Origin: Persicaria tinctoria
Taxonomy: Eukaryota; Streptophyta; Magnoliopsida; Caryophyllales; Polygonaceae
Assembly: GCA_037127255.1 (NCBI GenBank)
Contig: JBANSL010000018.1
Coordinates: forward strand, 24,525,175-24,589,174
DNA length: 64,000 bases
Direction: 5' to 3'
Shown: piece after piece, positions 18,447-32,717 of the stretch
Position numbering within the stretch: the first letter of the stretch is position 1
How the letters are laid out: the number at the start of each line of letters is the position of its first letter
The notes under the pieces: generated by a model
The model's input: only the letters and a program-made list of their open reading frames with translations
Database searches by the model: none
What the model was told of the DNA's origin: nothing
Made by a program: the position numbers and the translations under genes

Positions 18447-20454
18447 TGTTGTGAGCTAAATCTGCCATATTTTACAGTAACTTTAATATCGTTTTCTGCA
18501 TACTTTGCATACATTTGGGTTAGATAGTACAGAATCTATGTAGTTTATGTTTATTTGCCAAATTATGGAATCTACACCAGTTTCTGTTTAAATTCGCAGA
18601 ATTCGAGACGTTTTACAGCAATTCTAAGAAAGGTCAGAAAAGCTCGGAAAACAACTACAGAAGTCCAGAATTCGAGAGTACAAAACCAGGACAAACCGAG
18701 CTAAAGCCAGAGCTGCTCTATGTCGAGTACACCTTACTCGATCTCGAGTAGAGAGCCCGAGCAGACTTAGTCGACAAGGCCTGATCGAGGAAACCAAGTC
18801 CGAGGCAACCTGACTCCGGGAGACAACTCGATCTCGACAAAGACCTAGTCGAGATCGACTACACCTCAGCGCCACACCCGGAGTCGACGAGAAGAGGAGC
18901 TGATCGACAAGCCGAGGACAAAGACGCCGAGCACATCTCTACTCGATCTCGACAAGACCTAGTCGAGATCGACGAGCCACCTAGCGCCTGTCCGAGCCCA
19001 TGCCGAGGAGGAGTCCTCGACATCACCAGAGAGCCATCCTCGACCACAACCCTAGTCGATGTCGACGAGCCCTAGTCGAGATCGACGACGTCCAGGAGCC
19101 CAGATTCGAGCCATGTCGAGCAAAGTCACCCGAGAAGTCCAGTCGACGACGAATCCTAGTCGACATCGACGAGCCCTTGTCGAAGTCGAGTAGACCAGCT
19201 TCTGGAAACGCGTCGCCATGAGCAGTCCGAGTAGAGTTGGGATTCCTTGGGCACGAAGGAAGTCGAGAAGGCCGAGAATCTATCCAAAATCATCAAGACA
19301 CATCATGGAAGAGGAGATCTATCCACTTTAAGACATTTAGATATATTTAGATTTAATTTCCTTATTGCTTTTATTTATCCTTAAGCATTTTAGATATAGT
19401 TTTAGATATAGATATAGATATTCTATCCTTGAGTAGCAAGGATTAGAAGGCTATAAATAAAGCCCATGGGGCTCAGTTTTATTAATTCAATTTCAGTTAG
19501 AGAAGTGGTTCCACATAGACGGTTTAGGGAGTTCGAAGGTTTTAGGGTTTTGGCGTTCAACGAGAGTTGATTGCCGGGATTGTAAAGGCTTTGAATTTAG
19601 CTTAATGCAAGTTATTTCCTTTCAATCAATGTCTGAGTTTGCGATGAGGCGTGAGTAGTCCACCCACTTCTAGGGTTGGGGCGAGCCCAACGATAGCCAT
19701 GCGTGCTTGAGGTAAAGATCCGACCTTTATCATGTTTTGAGCATTTTGCTACTTGTTTATGTGTTTATTACCCGTCTAATGGAGATCCATGTTAACAACT
19801 TGGATTGTAAACATAAAGGCGGTGGAGACAATTAGGGTTTCTTGAAAGAGTTGTCTAATTGTTGGAAAAGACGAAAGCTTGTCCTTGATGCTATTCACAT
19901 GATTATCTGTTTGGTTCTGCCTTATGCATGCTTGGTTATCGTTGTTGCAAACCCCAATCTTGGAAGCCTTTTAAATTAAGTTTAGTTCGAAATCCCAAAA
20001 GCCTTTGCATTTATTTTCTTTCGTTTTAATCTCTGTCTTACTCGAGATCGAATAGCACTCGTCGATCTCGACTACTGATCTTCGACCCAAAGTCGTTGTA
20101 GCTTACTTGTGCAGGTACTCGACGAGAAGAAGCGAAGTCGTCTAAGACTCTACTCAACATCGAGTAGGCCTTGTCGATATCGACGAGCCCCTGTAACTGC
20201 TGCTGTGCTGTGTTCGACTGTGCCTGACCCCTGTCGACTAACCCTTAGTCGAGGTCGAGTACCACTGTTGTTGACTTCTGATCGTGAGATTTCTTCGCTG
20301 CCTAGGATCCGCTGACACGCTTCCTCGTGGATCGATCCTGACTTCCCACTGCTGCATCAAGAGGAGGTCTTGTAATTATTTGCAAGGGACGGAATCTGGT
20401 TTGCTGTGATTTATTTATATTTAATTTTGCATACTCGATTTCCTCCTAACAACA
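18447..20454 (+). repeat. Long terminal repeat (~2.0 kb), Gypsy-like, TCGA-rich
   Basis: It begins TGTTGTGAGC after a polypurine tract and ends CTAACAACA, giving TGTTGT/ACAACA inverted ends. TATA-like TATAAATAAAGCC (about 19452) suggests a promoter. Inside are about 13 copies of the spaced palindrome TCGA-N2-TCGA (at ~18740, 18829-18860, 18943-18975, 19053-19090, 19160-19190, 20040-20070, 20170, 20250). No matching second LTR is in the window. GGGCGCCG about 18 bp downstream could be a PBS remnant, which would instead make this a 5' LTR. Lineage not assigned. Confidence 0.5.
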
Positions 20455-20934
20455 CACGAATAAGCTCTCAAAGGGCGCCGATGATCGTTGTTAGCCCGTC
20501 ACCGAATTCAGATACGGAAACGGAACCATCAGAGCAAAAGGTTGATATGCAACGCACCCCAACCATTTGATGTTACAAAAACATCTAAAGTAAAAGCAGC
20601 AGAATCAAAATAACATACATTTATAATAGAATTATAAATATAAATCAAAATAAAATACAGCAGTATATTGCTTCTCCCTTCTAATCTAAAGTTTTGAAAT
20701 CATTGAACTTTCTGGATAACTTATTTGATGAGTCCTAGTTTTGTTTTGTTTTTTTTCGGTGAGAATGGGTCCTAATTTAATGTGATATAGATTACTCTGT
20801 ATTTGTTTAAAATCTTCATTTTCATATTGCATTCCAAACATGACCTAACCACATATATTAAAAAAAATAGTATATTAATAAAATAATTTTGAAATTGGTG
20901 TTATTGGAACTCACACATGAGTAATAATTAAAAT
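20455..20934. other. Intergenic, no gene seen
   Basis: AT-rich DNA after the LTR with no exon-like frame. Confidence 0.5.
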
Positions 20935-21500
20935 AATTATAATTTTTTTTCTTTCTGAAAATGAGTTATTATTTTGTGGCCCACCTAATTGCCAACTAGG
21001 ATGCCACCTCAGGATGGTAGACCACCAGGGTAGGGCTGTTACTTGAGCCGAGTAGTTCGAGCTCGGCTCGGAAAAAGCTTGACTCGGGCTCGCTCGAATT
21101 AAATATGAGCCAAACTTGAGCAGAATTCTGAGCTCGAGCTCGGCTCGAGTAGCTCGTATAGCTCATTTTATGGTGAAATTACAGTTCTCTCCCTATGTTT
21201 TATTTAACCCCATGCAAATAGGTTTTATTTAACCCCTTGTAAATAGGGCGTATATCTCGTTTCGTACGTGAAATTACAGTTCTGTCCCTAGGTTTTATTT
21301 AACCTCTTCTTCTAAAGAGTCTGTCACCCGCTTTGCCTTTTGGACTTCATTCACTTTGAATCATCGATCTATATTTTGTGAGTAGCTCGAGCTCGGCTCG
21401 TTTGTAAACGAGACAAGCTTGAACACCCACTACTCGAGCTCGTTAGCTCGTATATCAGCCTTACACCAGGGTGGTATGCTAAACATTCTCCAACTATTGA
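20935..21500 (-). repeat. Short A-tailed repeat, copy B, interrupted by a hAT MITE
   Basis: On the minus strand it reads GGAGAATGTTTAGCATACCAC, then (after the insertion) GGTCTACCATCCTGAGGTGGC, and trails into an A-rich end. This matches copy A at 1131-1208. Copy A lacks the insert and so shows the empty-site form. Confidence 0.55.
21031..21463. mobile_element. hAT-type MITE, 433 bp
   Basis: The 8-bp target duplication CACCAGGG stands at 21023-21030 and 21464-21471. Ends are TAGGGCTGTTA and (complement) TAAGGCTGATA. The subterminal parts are rich in GAGCTCG and CTCGAGC palindromes facing each other. No transposase. Confidence 0.85.
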
Positions 21501-22320
21501 CAAGTTAAAATGTCCATGAATGGTCATGCTTTGCCATCTCCCCAACCATATCTATTCATTATAGTAGGGGCTCTACGTGTTTTTTTTAAAAAATATTATT
21601 AAAGTATTAAGTAATGATACTTGTTTATCATGAGATAATAATTTTAAAAAAAATATCATGAACATTATTTTTTTTTAGTTTAGACAAGAGGGTAGGGGAT
21701 TAGAGGTAATAGTTATCCTTCTTAAAATTAGGAAATAGAAATCTTTTTTTTTTTCTGAAGCAAGATAAGAATTCGGTTTACTATACAAGCCTAACGAAAT
21801 CGAACAAACCAGTAGAAGACTAACTATTATATACAATTGAAAGTAAATGACAGAAAATAAATTACAGAAACAAATGACACAAATAAAATGTACAAGCAAT
21901 TCTACACATAGAACTCTAGGAAACACTAAATCGAGTTTTTAATTGAACTTAAAAATATAATTATAATAGGTCGTTCAAAGTCGACTGCGTGTGAGGGAGG
22001 GACCTACCAATTCGCGTCGGAGAGTATTTATGCAACACTCGATGTGGGAACAGCTCAACCTTTGGTGGATACTCGCTTTTCTTGTGAGTGTGCATTCCAG
22101 CTCCCTTAGTTTATCAAATCACACGTTCATATGAAAATATGAATTGAATTCGGTCAACTCAGATTAAACCACAATATTTTTTTATAACATTATCTATTTA
22201 TATTTCTATGATATATAAATTGAATAACATGTATACCTTGCCAAAATTAGTAAATATATTAAATTAAATATTTTAAAACTTAAAAACAAGCGGTGATGGT
22301 TTTTTGGGGAAAAAAAAGAC
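21501..22320. other. Intergenic upstream of the At2g23090-like gene
   Basis: AT-rich, no coding signal. A TATA box (TATAAATTGG, 22326-22335) for the next gene lies just beyond its end. Confidence 0.5.
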
Positions 22321-22441
22321 GGGGCTATAAATTGGCCTTGGGTTCGGTCTGTGAGGCCCCTTAACCCATTTTCCTTGGTTCCTCTAAACTGCGCTCTCTC
22401 TCTTTTTCTCCGGCGGAAGGGAAGATACGTCTGTAGTCGCG

Positions 22442-24578
22442 ATGGGCGGCGGCAATGCTCAGAAGTCGAAGACGGCCCGCGAAAGGAACTTGGAGAAGAA
22501 CAAAGCTTCCAAAGGTATCTTCCTAGTTCCTCCCGATCCTCCCAAACCCTCTCCTTTTTCTCCCCCTCTCATGTTTTGACGATTTGAATTTGGGGCTTTC
22601 TCGATTTCTCAGGTAGTCAGCTTGAAGCGAACAAGAAGGCCATGAATATACAGGTTTGCTCCTGCTATATTTGTTCAATTCGTGGTTTTGTTCATTACTT
22701 TGTGGTTTTTTTTTTTTATAAATTGATTTGTCGCTTGCGATGATCGCTTGAAAGGAGTTGTTGTCGTCGCAATTTTGGATCTTGACTTTGTTCAAAGGGT
22801 TGTTTTTGCTTTGGTTCGGTCTGATCCCTGAAATTGGACTTCCGATTTGGTGGATAACGAAGCTTTATTTGTTCCCTTCAGCACCACTATGCCATGAACT
22901 TTAACCCTAATTTTAGAATGTGTAATTGGATGTGTTTAAGGCCTGCTTCTGGTTGATTTGGTGAAATTAGACTTGAATATGATGTAGAATGGACCATCTC
23001 TTGATTATTGCTGTATTCAAAGCATTGTTGGTTGTTATTATATGAGCTATCACTTGCATCTTCTCAGCCATAGGTATACACATATCTCATTTTCTCAAAT
23101 CTAATCTACGGGGATAACTAAGCCTTGACTCCAAAAGAAGAATAAATATGATCAAATGGAAATTATTTTCCAGTGAATAAAAAGAGTTATTATGTTTCAG
23201 AAACATTACCTAATATTATGCTTTTCCCACCCGTGATTGAACATAGAATCACTGCTCAGTTTAGGCTGTCATTCAATTTTTCTTCACCCTGCATTCTCCT
23301 TTTTTTTCCCGTTAGGTCCATGTTATAGTACTTCAAATATTCTCCTTGAACTCATGTTTTGTTTGATTACTGTTTTTAATCTGTTGGGGATAGTGAAATC
23401 ACTAGATTACCAAAATGCATATAGATTGAAACCAGAAGACAATCATTTGTTGAAGGCTATAATGGACAGAGATGGGGTCATTGTTCTTCGTATGTGTCTA
23501 TGGGTTTTGAGCTGCTGGTTATTACGCTTCATGGCTTCATGCTATTGGTCTCAGTTCTTACTAATGTTTTTTAAATCCACTAAAGGGCAGCCCATAGAAT
23601 TATCACATGGGAGAACTCTTCTTGCTTTTTATGCATCATGATTTGACTTTGATTAATTTGCGAATTAAACAAGCTTCACCCATTGTGTCACTCAGTCACA
23701 ACCAATGTGCGAAAATCAGCTAAAATGTTGGTATCTGACTCTTTTATTATATAAGACAACACTTGAGGGAAGGGGGAACATGGTAGGGGCAAAGTTGTTT
23801 TGAAATGACATATATCCCTGTTTTCATGCATGGTTTGGGAGATTGCAGAGGGCAAGGGAACATTGTTCTGGTTGCTTATGTGTTCGGTTTACTTTATGAT
23901 TTTAATCCTGCTTGCTAATGGACATGTTGATTGAAACAATAAGATAATAATTTTTATTGAAAGTTATGATTGAGAAAGAGCTCAAGTGCCATTACCGGAA
24001 TGAGAAAGGGGTCATTGTTCTTCATTAGTTTCTATGGTTTTTAAGCTGGTGGTTACTCTTCATGTTATTCTTTCTTTTCTTGGTTCATCTGCACAAATGT
24101 TTTCTAAATGCACAGCAAACCAGCCTGTACAATGATCATATAAGAAGATACTGTTGCCTGTTGAGTTTTTATCACTCAAGTTGCTTTATTTTATTTTTAT
24201 TTCCCAATTTCCTACTTATCAAACTATGTTTCATGGTTTAAGTTGGTTCTATTTGCAAAGTGAACAAGCTTAAATCCAAACCATTGTGTCTCAAGTCTTC
24301 GACATTACAACGAGTTTGCAAAACACAGCTGAAATGTTGGTATCAGCCTCTTATTCTATCAGATGGCACATGAAGGGAAGGGGGGCATGTTAGAGGCGGA
24401 GTTTGTTTGGGAGTGATACATACCTGTTTCTAATGCCATATGATTTGCTTGAATGCAGTGCAAGGTGTGCATGCAGACATTTATTTGCACGACATCGGAG
24501 GTCAAGTGCAGGGAGCATGCTGAGGCAAAGCACCCAAAATCTGAAGTTACTGTTTGTTTCCCTCACCTGAAGAAGTGA
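22442..24578 (+). CDS. Small At2g23090-like zinc-binding protein (4F5/SERF-like N-terminus), 77 aa
   Basis: Three exons joined in frame: 22442-22514, 22613-22653, 24459-24578. The product begins MGGGNAQKSKTARERNLEKN, the basic SERF/4F5-like head, and continues with SQLEANKKAMNIQ. The zinc-binding half is CKVCMQTFICTTSEVKCREH then AEAKHP: C-x2-C...H-x4-H, ending CFPHLKK. Length and sequence match the plant 'uncharacterised protein At2g23090' family closely. A TATA box lies at 22326, about 115 bp upstream of the ATG. Intron 2 is long (1.8 kb). Molecular role is not established; these small proteins are thought to be nuclear or cytosolic. Confidence 0.93.
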
Positions 24579-26061
24579 TCGATCATCAGCCAAATGTTGA
24601 GCAAGCTAGTCATTACTAGTCTTATAAAACCCTATATGGTTTGCTTGAAAACTATCTAATTCATGTAATGCTATAACCATGTGTTGTGGATGTTTGTGTG
24701 ATGTTACATTGCCCTTATGGACTGATAATGTTTAAATAATACTATGTCATGTTCATCATCATATCTTGGCCGTGTTTCAATCTGTTTTTACTGTCTGCAT
24801 TTTGGCTTTACGGATGCTGAAGGCAATGCCAGATTACAAGCAAGGCATCATCCCATTGAACCTGCTGGATACCAGCGGCGGCGCTCTGTTGGTTGTTCAG
24901 AGCACTCTTGGCCAGGGAACTACGACCGGAGCAACCTTAGGTCTTAGCAACGCTGCTGGTATTATAATCACTCACAGCAACCCAACAGGGAGACAGGGAG
25001 GCCTTAGCAATGCTTTATAACTGTCCAAATCAGATTTAGGGATGCTCTTAAATCTTGATGCCGTACCAGGCACATGAACATGAACACTCATAATCGTGCC
25101 TGCAAATATCCGAATTGATGTCATTTCCTCGTGAATTTGAATGCCATGAATTTTGGTTTTACGGGACAACGCGCCTCTTAAACTCCCTATGGGACAGCTG
25201 ATGAGCTTGTTGTATGATATGCACGAATTCAACAAAGGAAGTATTTTGGTTGATCAGATTAACTTGTGGCAAAGATAATTAGACAAGTCTTTTTGTTACC
25301 GATTGCCATAGTTCAAACCAAAAACGTGATAATAAGGTAACAGGGTAAATACAATAATGGAATTTTTAACCTAGGTCTTACAAGATTCATATCCCTTCCA
25401 TTCATGAAAATACGTCGTTTTAGCTCTGAGCACAACTCTTTAAGGAATATTTAATAATTTGCCCCTACATCGAAAATAAATATTGAGTTGCTTAAATAAT
25501 ATTTTCACAAAATGGCATTTATCATTTTTTTTAATTATAGATTCAACAAAATTATACATCGAAAATAAATATTGAGTTGCTTAAAGTACTAATGAGGAAA
25601 AAACAAGTACAAAATGAGACTATCGACTATTGAACCATAATCGCATATAATATTCTACTAGATCCGCATTACTCTCTTAATAAACATTCCTTGTGCCGAA
25701 GCCAAAAATTTGATCATCTTCATGCACATTTTTCACTGCTCGTTCTAAAGTTACTATAGTCATAGTTTTCACTACTAAAATTTTCATGATGAGATGCAAC
25801 TTCTGATTGATTTTGGAATTGGTTAAAGTTACCAAAATCAAATGACGATATTTAGGATGGAGTCATTGTTGATTCAAATAGAAATGACATAAAAAGTGGC
25901 ATAAAAAGTGATATTACTGGTCAACAGTGAAAAAATGGTATCACAAAAAGTGGCATCAGTGGTCAGCGTGGTAGGAAAGAAGGGGGAAGTGGAAGGAAGG
26001 AAGGGAATGAAATGGGTACACGCCATTTTTTTCCGGGGGTACAATTAGCTAATTAGGTTTT
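24579..26061. other. 3' region of the small zinc gene and intergenic DNA
   Basis: An 84-codon frame at 24766-25020 is open but lacks splice context and homology. A 30-bp direct repeat (TACATCGAAAATAAATATTG...) occurs at about 25467 and 25555. Confidence 0.5.
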
Positions 26062-27359
26062 GGAAAAAATTGCAAAAAAATAGCCCAACCTTTAGGGGTT
26101 ATTACGCTTATTAACCTGAACTATAAAAAAAATGCAGAAAATAGCCTCAAACTACATTCAAATTCAAATAATTAATTTCAAATTCAAATTAATTATAAAA
26201 ACGATATTTAGAATCATATTTCAAAATTTAATTCCTTCAGCTTTTCTTTTAATTAGATTCCTATGGTCGAAATTTTTTTATTAAGGAATCTTTCCCAATT
26301 TAGGTTCTTATCAAATGCCCTAAGGGCATGGGATAGAAAGACCGTTATAAAAAAAATAGCATTAAGTTGCCTTTAATTACAAAATCTCTCCAAAATAATT
26401 TATATTTAAAAATACCATCACTTCTTATATAAAAACACGTTACACTTAATTGTTGTTACCTAAACTCATAACTGAATTACTTATAAAAACTATCTCAAAC
26501 CATAAAAATATAACTTAAATTTATTATTTAAAAAAATTAACTAGACTATTTACATGTCATTAAAAGTCAATAAATACTTAAGCTTCTATTCACAATTGAT
26601 CTAATAAGCGATTTAGGGCGAACTTTTGAGCAAAACTAGCACATCAAAGCAATATATATAGCTCTAAACCTAACAATCAGGGTATTTTGTTATCTATTGA
26701 AGAAAAAAGTGTGCATACGTCATTTATTCACCCGCAATGGTTTTTATTAAAGCATTAAATATATTGTGGGATGAAGATAAAATAATTTTTTATTAAGAAA
26801 AATAAAGATCTTATGATATTTTTAGTAGATTTAAAAAAAAATTATTTATTTATAAAATTTATATGGTATAAGGTAGCTTTTATAAATAATTCAATAATGA
26901 ATTTAGCTAATAATGACTTAATGAGAAAAAAAATTATGAGAAGTGGTGGATTTTGAGAATAATAATTATTTAGACTATTTTTTGTAATTATTTGAATTTA
27001 AATGTAGCTTAAAGTTATTTTCTGTAACCAAGTAAATAATTAATACTATTTAATGTATTTTGTATAGTTCAGATTATAAAGCGCAACAACCCTTATAAGT
27101 TTTACTACTCCCTCCGTTCTAAAATATAAGACTTTTACTATTCACGCACGTTTTCTTAGGAGGATAAAAACTATATAAAATATCAATTTTTTTTATAATT
27201 TTTTTTTATAATCTCATATTTCTTACTAATAAGTATGAGATTATTAAAAAAAATAAAAATAAATTGATATTTTATATAGTTTTTATTCCTAAAATACGTG
27301 CTTAAATAGTAAAAGTCTTATATTTTAGAACGGATGGAGTATTTTTTTGCAATTTTCCC
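26062..27359. mobile_element. Non-autonomous MULE with ~110-bp TIRs, hosting a Stowaway MITE
   Basis: Ends read GGAAAAAATTGCAAAAAAATA and (complement) GGGAAAATTGCAAAAAAATA. Further in, both arms share TTATAAGGGTTGTTGCGCTT-like and ACTACATTCAAATTCAAAT-like stretches. Flanks TTAGGTTTT (26053-26061) and TTATGTTTT (27360-27368) agree at 8 of 9 bases, a MULE-size duplication. The right arm is split by the MITE at 27108-27339. No coding content. Confidence 0.65.
27108..27339. mobile_element. Stowaway-type MITE, 232 bp
   Basis: TA target duplication, ends CTCCCTCCGTTCTAAAATAT and (complement) CTCCATCCGTTCTAAAATAT. The arms pair over most of the element. Confidence 0.9.
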
Positions 27360-27457
27360 TTATGTTTTCCCAAAGGTTAAATAAAAAATTAAAAACCCCC
27401 ATAACCTCTCGTAACAATTACACGGGACGACGTCGTTTAAGACAACTAAAAAAGCCT

Positions 27458-27495
27458 TATATAAACTCTTACATTTTGCAATCCCGCTAGGGTTT
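27458..27495 (+). promoter_or_regulatory. RPS29 core promoter: TATA box and telo-box
   Basis: TATATAAACTCTT at 27458 and AGGGTTT (complement AAACCCT, a telo-box common in plant ribosomal protein promoters) at 27489-27495, ahead of the ATG at 27571. Confidence 0.65.
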
Positions 27496-27537
27496 CTGAG
27501 CGAGAGCGGCGCAGAGCATTCGAAGGTGAAATCGTGA

Positions 27538-28615
<1,078 letters not shown>

Positions 28616-31600
28616 AGAATCAAGGAAGTGAGCTGCTGTGCATTGGGAGATGCAGTTGAAGTTTATAGTGAATGCCAGCTCTTGAATTATGTTATAGTGC
28701 TGAATCTTGATAAGATAGATTCATTAGGTTATGGAATCTCTTGTTATTTGCTTTCAGTTTAATGACTCAGTTATTGGTACATTTGCGTTTTGTTTGATGA
28801 ATGAATCGCCATGACTCTTTTGCTGCTTTAGAAGAACTGTCCAACTTGTCTGTTCTATCCAGTTACTTGGTTGCAATTCAAAACTTGGATGTTTGTTGCA
28901 TTGCAACACAGCAAGTTAGAAATGCTAATGTATCCAAGTTAGAGCTGGTGTTGACATACTTGCACTTGAAAGAGGTTCCTGTTAATGCCTCCAGTGGTTC
29001 AATTGCATTCCTTGTTTGCATGATGGTTGGTTCCTGGTAGATGTGTATGCCTAGACCCTTGGACTCTGCATCAGCGGATTTTTCATTCGGATGAGCCATC
29101 AGCCATATATGTATATGTTACAAATTCTTCATTTGCTCCGTATTGCCAGAAACAAGTAGTTTATCGGTATGACCTTGGAAGGTTATATGCATCTGCTGGA
29201 AGATTGAGGTGGTGATGTTCCTTCTTACCAAATGATTTGTCCCAACTTTAGTCCCATTTGTTGTCCCATGGATGTAATAATGTAATTGATACTTTTCTTT
29301 ATTGAAACAACACAAATGAGAAAGAGGACGCGGAGGATAATTGATAATGGATATCAACTATGAGAGAGAACTCGATAAATCCTTCTTGAAGACAATGGCA
29401 GAACCAGAGGGGAAGTGAACAAGACCACTATTACATCCGCAAGGGTTGTTCGTTGGTAGTTCCCTGAACACGAAGAAAGCTTACAGTATCCGAACATGAA
29501 TACCTTCCCAAAAGACGGAGGTGGGAGATGAAGCACTTTAAAAAACCTTACGACGCTTATAGATTGGCCAGCTTTGGTTTCGGAAAGAAAGTATGAACCT
29601 TTCTAAAGCGTGCAAATGTAGATTGTGCAAACTGGATGGAAAACTCTCACTAAAATCTGATTTAATACCAAAAATTCAATGCTACAACTCTAGCTGTAGT
29701 GGGAGGGAACAATACTGTACATAGTAACATACTCACATACCATGAGACACACATGATTTCTTTTAAAGTGGCCAACAGTAACACAACCCTTTGTTTACTG
29801 CTACAGCATTAAAAACATATACATGAACGCTTGATGGCACTGAATAACTGAAAGATACAGAACCATGCCATAACACACCAAATAGTTAGTGGTAGCTGCA
29901 CCTTTACTTTGCTTGCTTAATGAGATTCAACAAGAAAGGTGAGTGGGTTGGGCCTGCCCTAATTAAACAGTGACACTTTCATGCTTAATTACATTAATTC
30001 TAGCTAAAAGGGTATGCCTTGGTTTTGTTTATCATCCACCTACTGAGCATCTAGATATGATGATGGCAAATCATATTAATTTGAGTCTGTGGAACATCAC
30101 TATCCATCATTTACCTACCCTAAACCCTTAATCAAATCCTTAAAAAATCCTCCATTCTGAAAGCTCAAATTTCTTCAAAACCTCTAACCTGAAGGTAAAA
30201 GGAAACAACCCAACTTCCCTACATCGCTACAGGGCTTATTTCGAATCTGTACGAAAAAGGAAGACAAAGTGGCATGTAGTTAAGACATCATGTTTGCTAT
30301 TGCAAGGAAGGAATGATCTCCATAAAAACAGTGGTCCTTTGCTTAAGTGACCATTAAATCCCTTGTTCATGTGCTGATGTTGACATTGCTTTCCTTGAAA
30401 TGATGAGTTCCCTCACAAGTAACTTTTGTAATGAGGAATTTTATTTTGCTCCAAACTACAGTCTCTTTAAGCAATCAAGAAAGCATTAAAATGCTTTTCA
30501 TATACACTACTGTATTTATTTTCTTGTGTTTGTTTGGATGAGTCATATTATATATGATCATACAAAAGCAACTGATATTTGCTTCTGAACTAATCAAATA
30601 AGAGATGTTGGATTGAATCAAAGGATATTATTATTCCTTGAAATTAACTTAATTAAGTCTACCTAATGGCTTGGATTGCAAATTGCTGATTATGATTTAC
30701 CCCTTGCTTTCTCCTCTCCTAAGTCCTACCTACCAATTATTTGCAATTGAAGCATAAGTTTCTTGATCTCGTTCTGTATTACTTTCGCTTCCCTGCCTCT
30801 TTTTCTAGTATACTTTAAAGAAACAACACCATGTGAATATGGAGATTCATATAAAGTTAAAGGAAGCAATATGAATGCTTCAACCTACACCAACTCCTAA
30901 ATTGGGACAAAGATCAGTCTTGAGGATATATAACAGGATTTCAAAGAAAGACAGAAATGGCTTTGATTAATTGAAGGGATAAAATGAAGCTAGCTAAGAT
31001 AAGAAACCAAGCTTTTGTGTATGTAAACATCATGACGATTGACGACAACCGTCTTCACCATCAATCATCATATATCAAAGTTGTGACCTCCACAATTATA
31101 TATGTTGTTCCTTTGATGAATCTCACCTAATGTTTGTTTTCATAACTACCTACACTCCGGCCCCTTTTTAGTTCAATTCAGTGAAGTTCTTATTATCAAT
31201 CTTAGGACATATATTAAATTGCCTTGAATTTACTAATCATGATGGTTGTGAAAGATCATGAACTGTGAGATTTCCAGTTCTTTCACCATCCAAGGAACTA
31301 ATTTAAGACAATCAAAAGTGAAATAATTTGTTGAAAATAACAAGAACAACCCTATCTTCAAAATAGAAACTATATATTCATCGCTAAATATAAGTACTGG
31401 GTATTGTATAAGAGTGTATCCAACCGCCTCTCTAAAATGGGTGTTTTGAGATTTTTGAAGAATTTTAAGCATTTTTTCCCAATAGATTTTCCATTTTATT
31501 CTTCAAAATAAAAAACGGTGAAAAAATATAGTGGATTCTCTAAATTCGTAGCATTTTTTAAATCTTTAAAATGGGTAAACTGTTAGAGTTTAAATAAAAA

Positions 31601-32717
31601 TAATTTAAACAATATAATTTTTTCTATTTTGAATAAAATTTAGAGAAGTAACCAACCCAAGATAAGGCCTTGTTTGGCTGGCGATTCAAAAACTCAGGAA
31701 GTATAAAATCCTGTTAAATCCCAAGAAGAAAGAAAAAAAGTACTGAGTACTATACATTTGGTTGATATTTTTAAAGTATAAAAACCCAGTGAAGTTGAAT
31801 TCTTTTAATTTGAAGGAAATTCACTTACATGTCAACTTTCCCCTTTTTGATTTAGAAATTCTCAATTCGTCCATTTAATCATCTAGAATAAAATAATCAA
31901 CTAAACATATTTTCACAATTCTCATAAATTCTCATTAATTTCAATTCATGAGAATGATCTTGGTTTATTATAAGAAATGATCTGTTATACACTTTAGATT
32001 GGTATATTTCAATCATGTGTTTCGTGAAGATAATTTGATTACTGATAAGGTTGGACAGTTTAGCCACAGTTTTCTCGACCCCATCCGCAAAAATGCCTTC
32101 ATATAACAGTGGAGTAGGTTCTAACTATCATCCAAAATATTTCCTTACAAAAAAAATGAATCAAGATAACACTAATCCGTCCAAATATGTTGAAGAAAAC
32201 AAAACAAAATCTAAAAAGAAGGTAAATACGTCGTTTTGCGAATTGTCTCACCCTAAAGAAATACAACTTGCTACAGAACCAAAAAAAAAAGAAAATAAAA
32301 ACACGCTGCCACGTGTAAGCGCGTGTCTTCCACATTTCAATTCCCGCGCGTAACTAAATTACCCCACCTAAGACGGTTAGAGAATTGGTGCTTTTTTAAT
32401 CCCACCATTTTTTCTTCGCTCTCCCCTCGCCGTTAATTCCTCCCTCTGACTCGATCTCCCTCGCTCTTCCGGCGCCCCCTCTGTAACGGCCTTCACTCCT
32501 AATCATCTGCTTTTGAGAGCTTTTTTCCTTCTCTTGATCTCCTCATCTCTAATTAGCTAGAGTTTCGCATTTTTCTGGATGGATTTCTAGTTCCAAAGCT
32601 GTTGAAAGAAACGAAGAAGTTTGTATTTGGATTCCGAGATTGTTTTTTTCGTTACTTTTATTTTATCTGTGTTTAGATGTTTCAGTTTGTGTGGATTTGT
32701 AATCCGAGCAGTTGATA
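28616..32717. other. RPS29 3' region, intergenic DNA and QWRF 5' UTR
   Basis: About 4 kb with no exon-like frame that I can support. 31400-31990 has inverted, MITE-like stretches (TAAGAGTGTATCCAACC, then TAAGGCCTTGTTTGG) without clean ends. The last ~300 bases before 32718 are CT-rich, like a plant 5' UTR. Confidence 0.5.

Noticed and set aside
18624..19221. Several short frames rich in Arg/Ser/Asp in the LTR
   Set aside because: They arise from the repeated TCGA motif in every frame and have no homology.
24766..25020. 84-codon frame downstream of the At2g23090-like gene
   Set aside because: No homology, no splice context and it lies in what should be 3' flank. Its Gly/Thr/Leu-rich make-up is odd, but not enough for a gene call.
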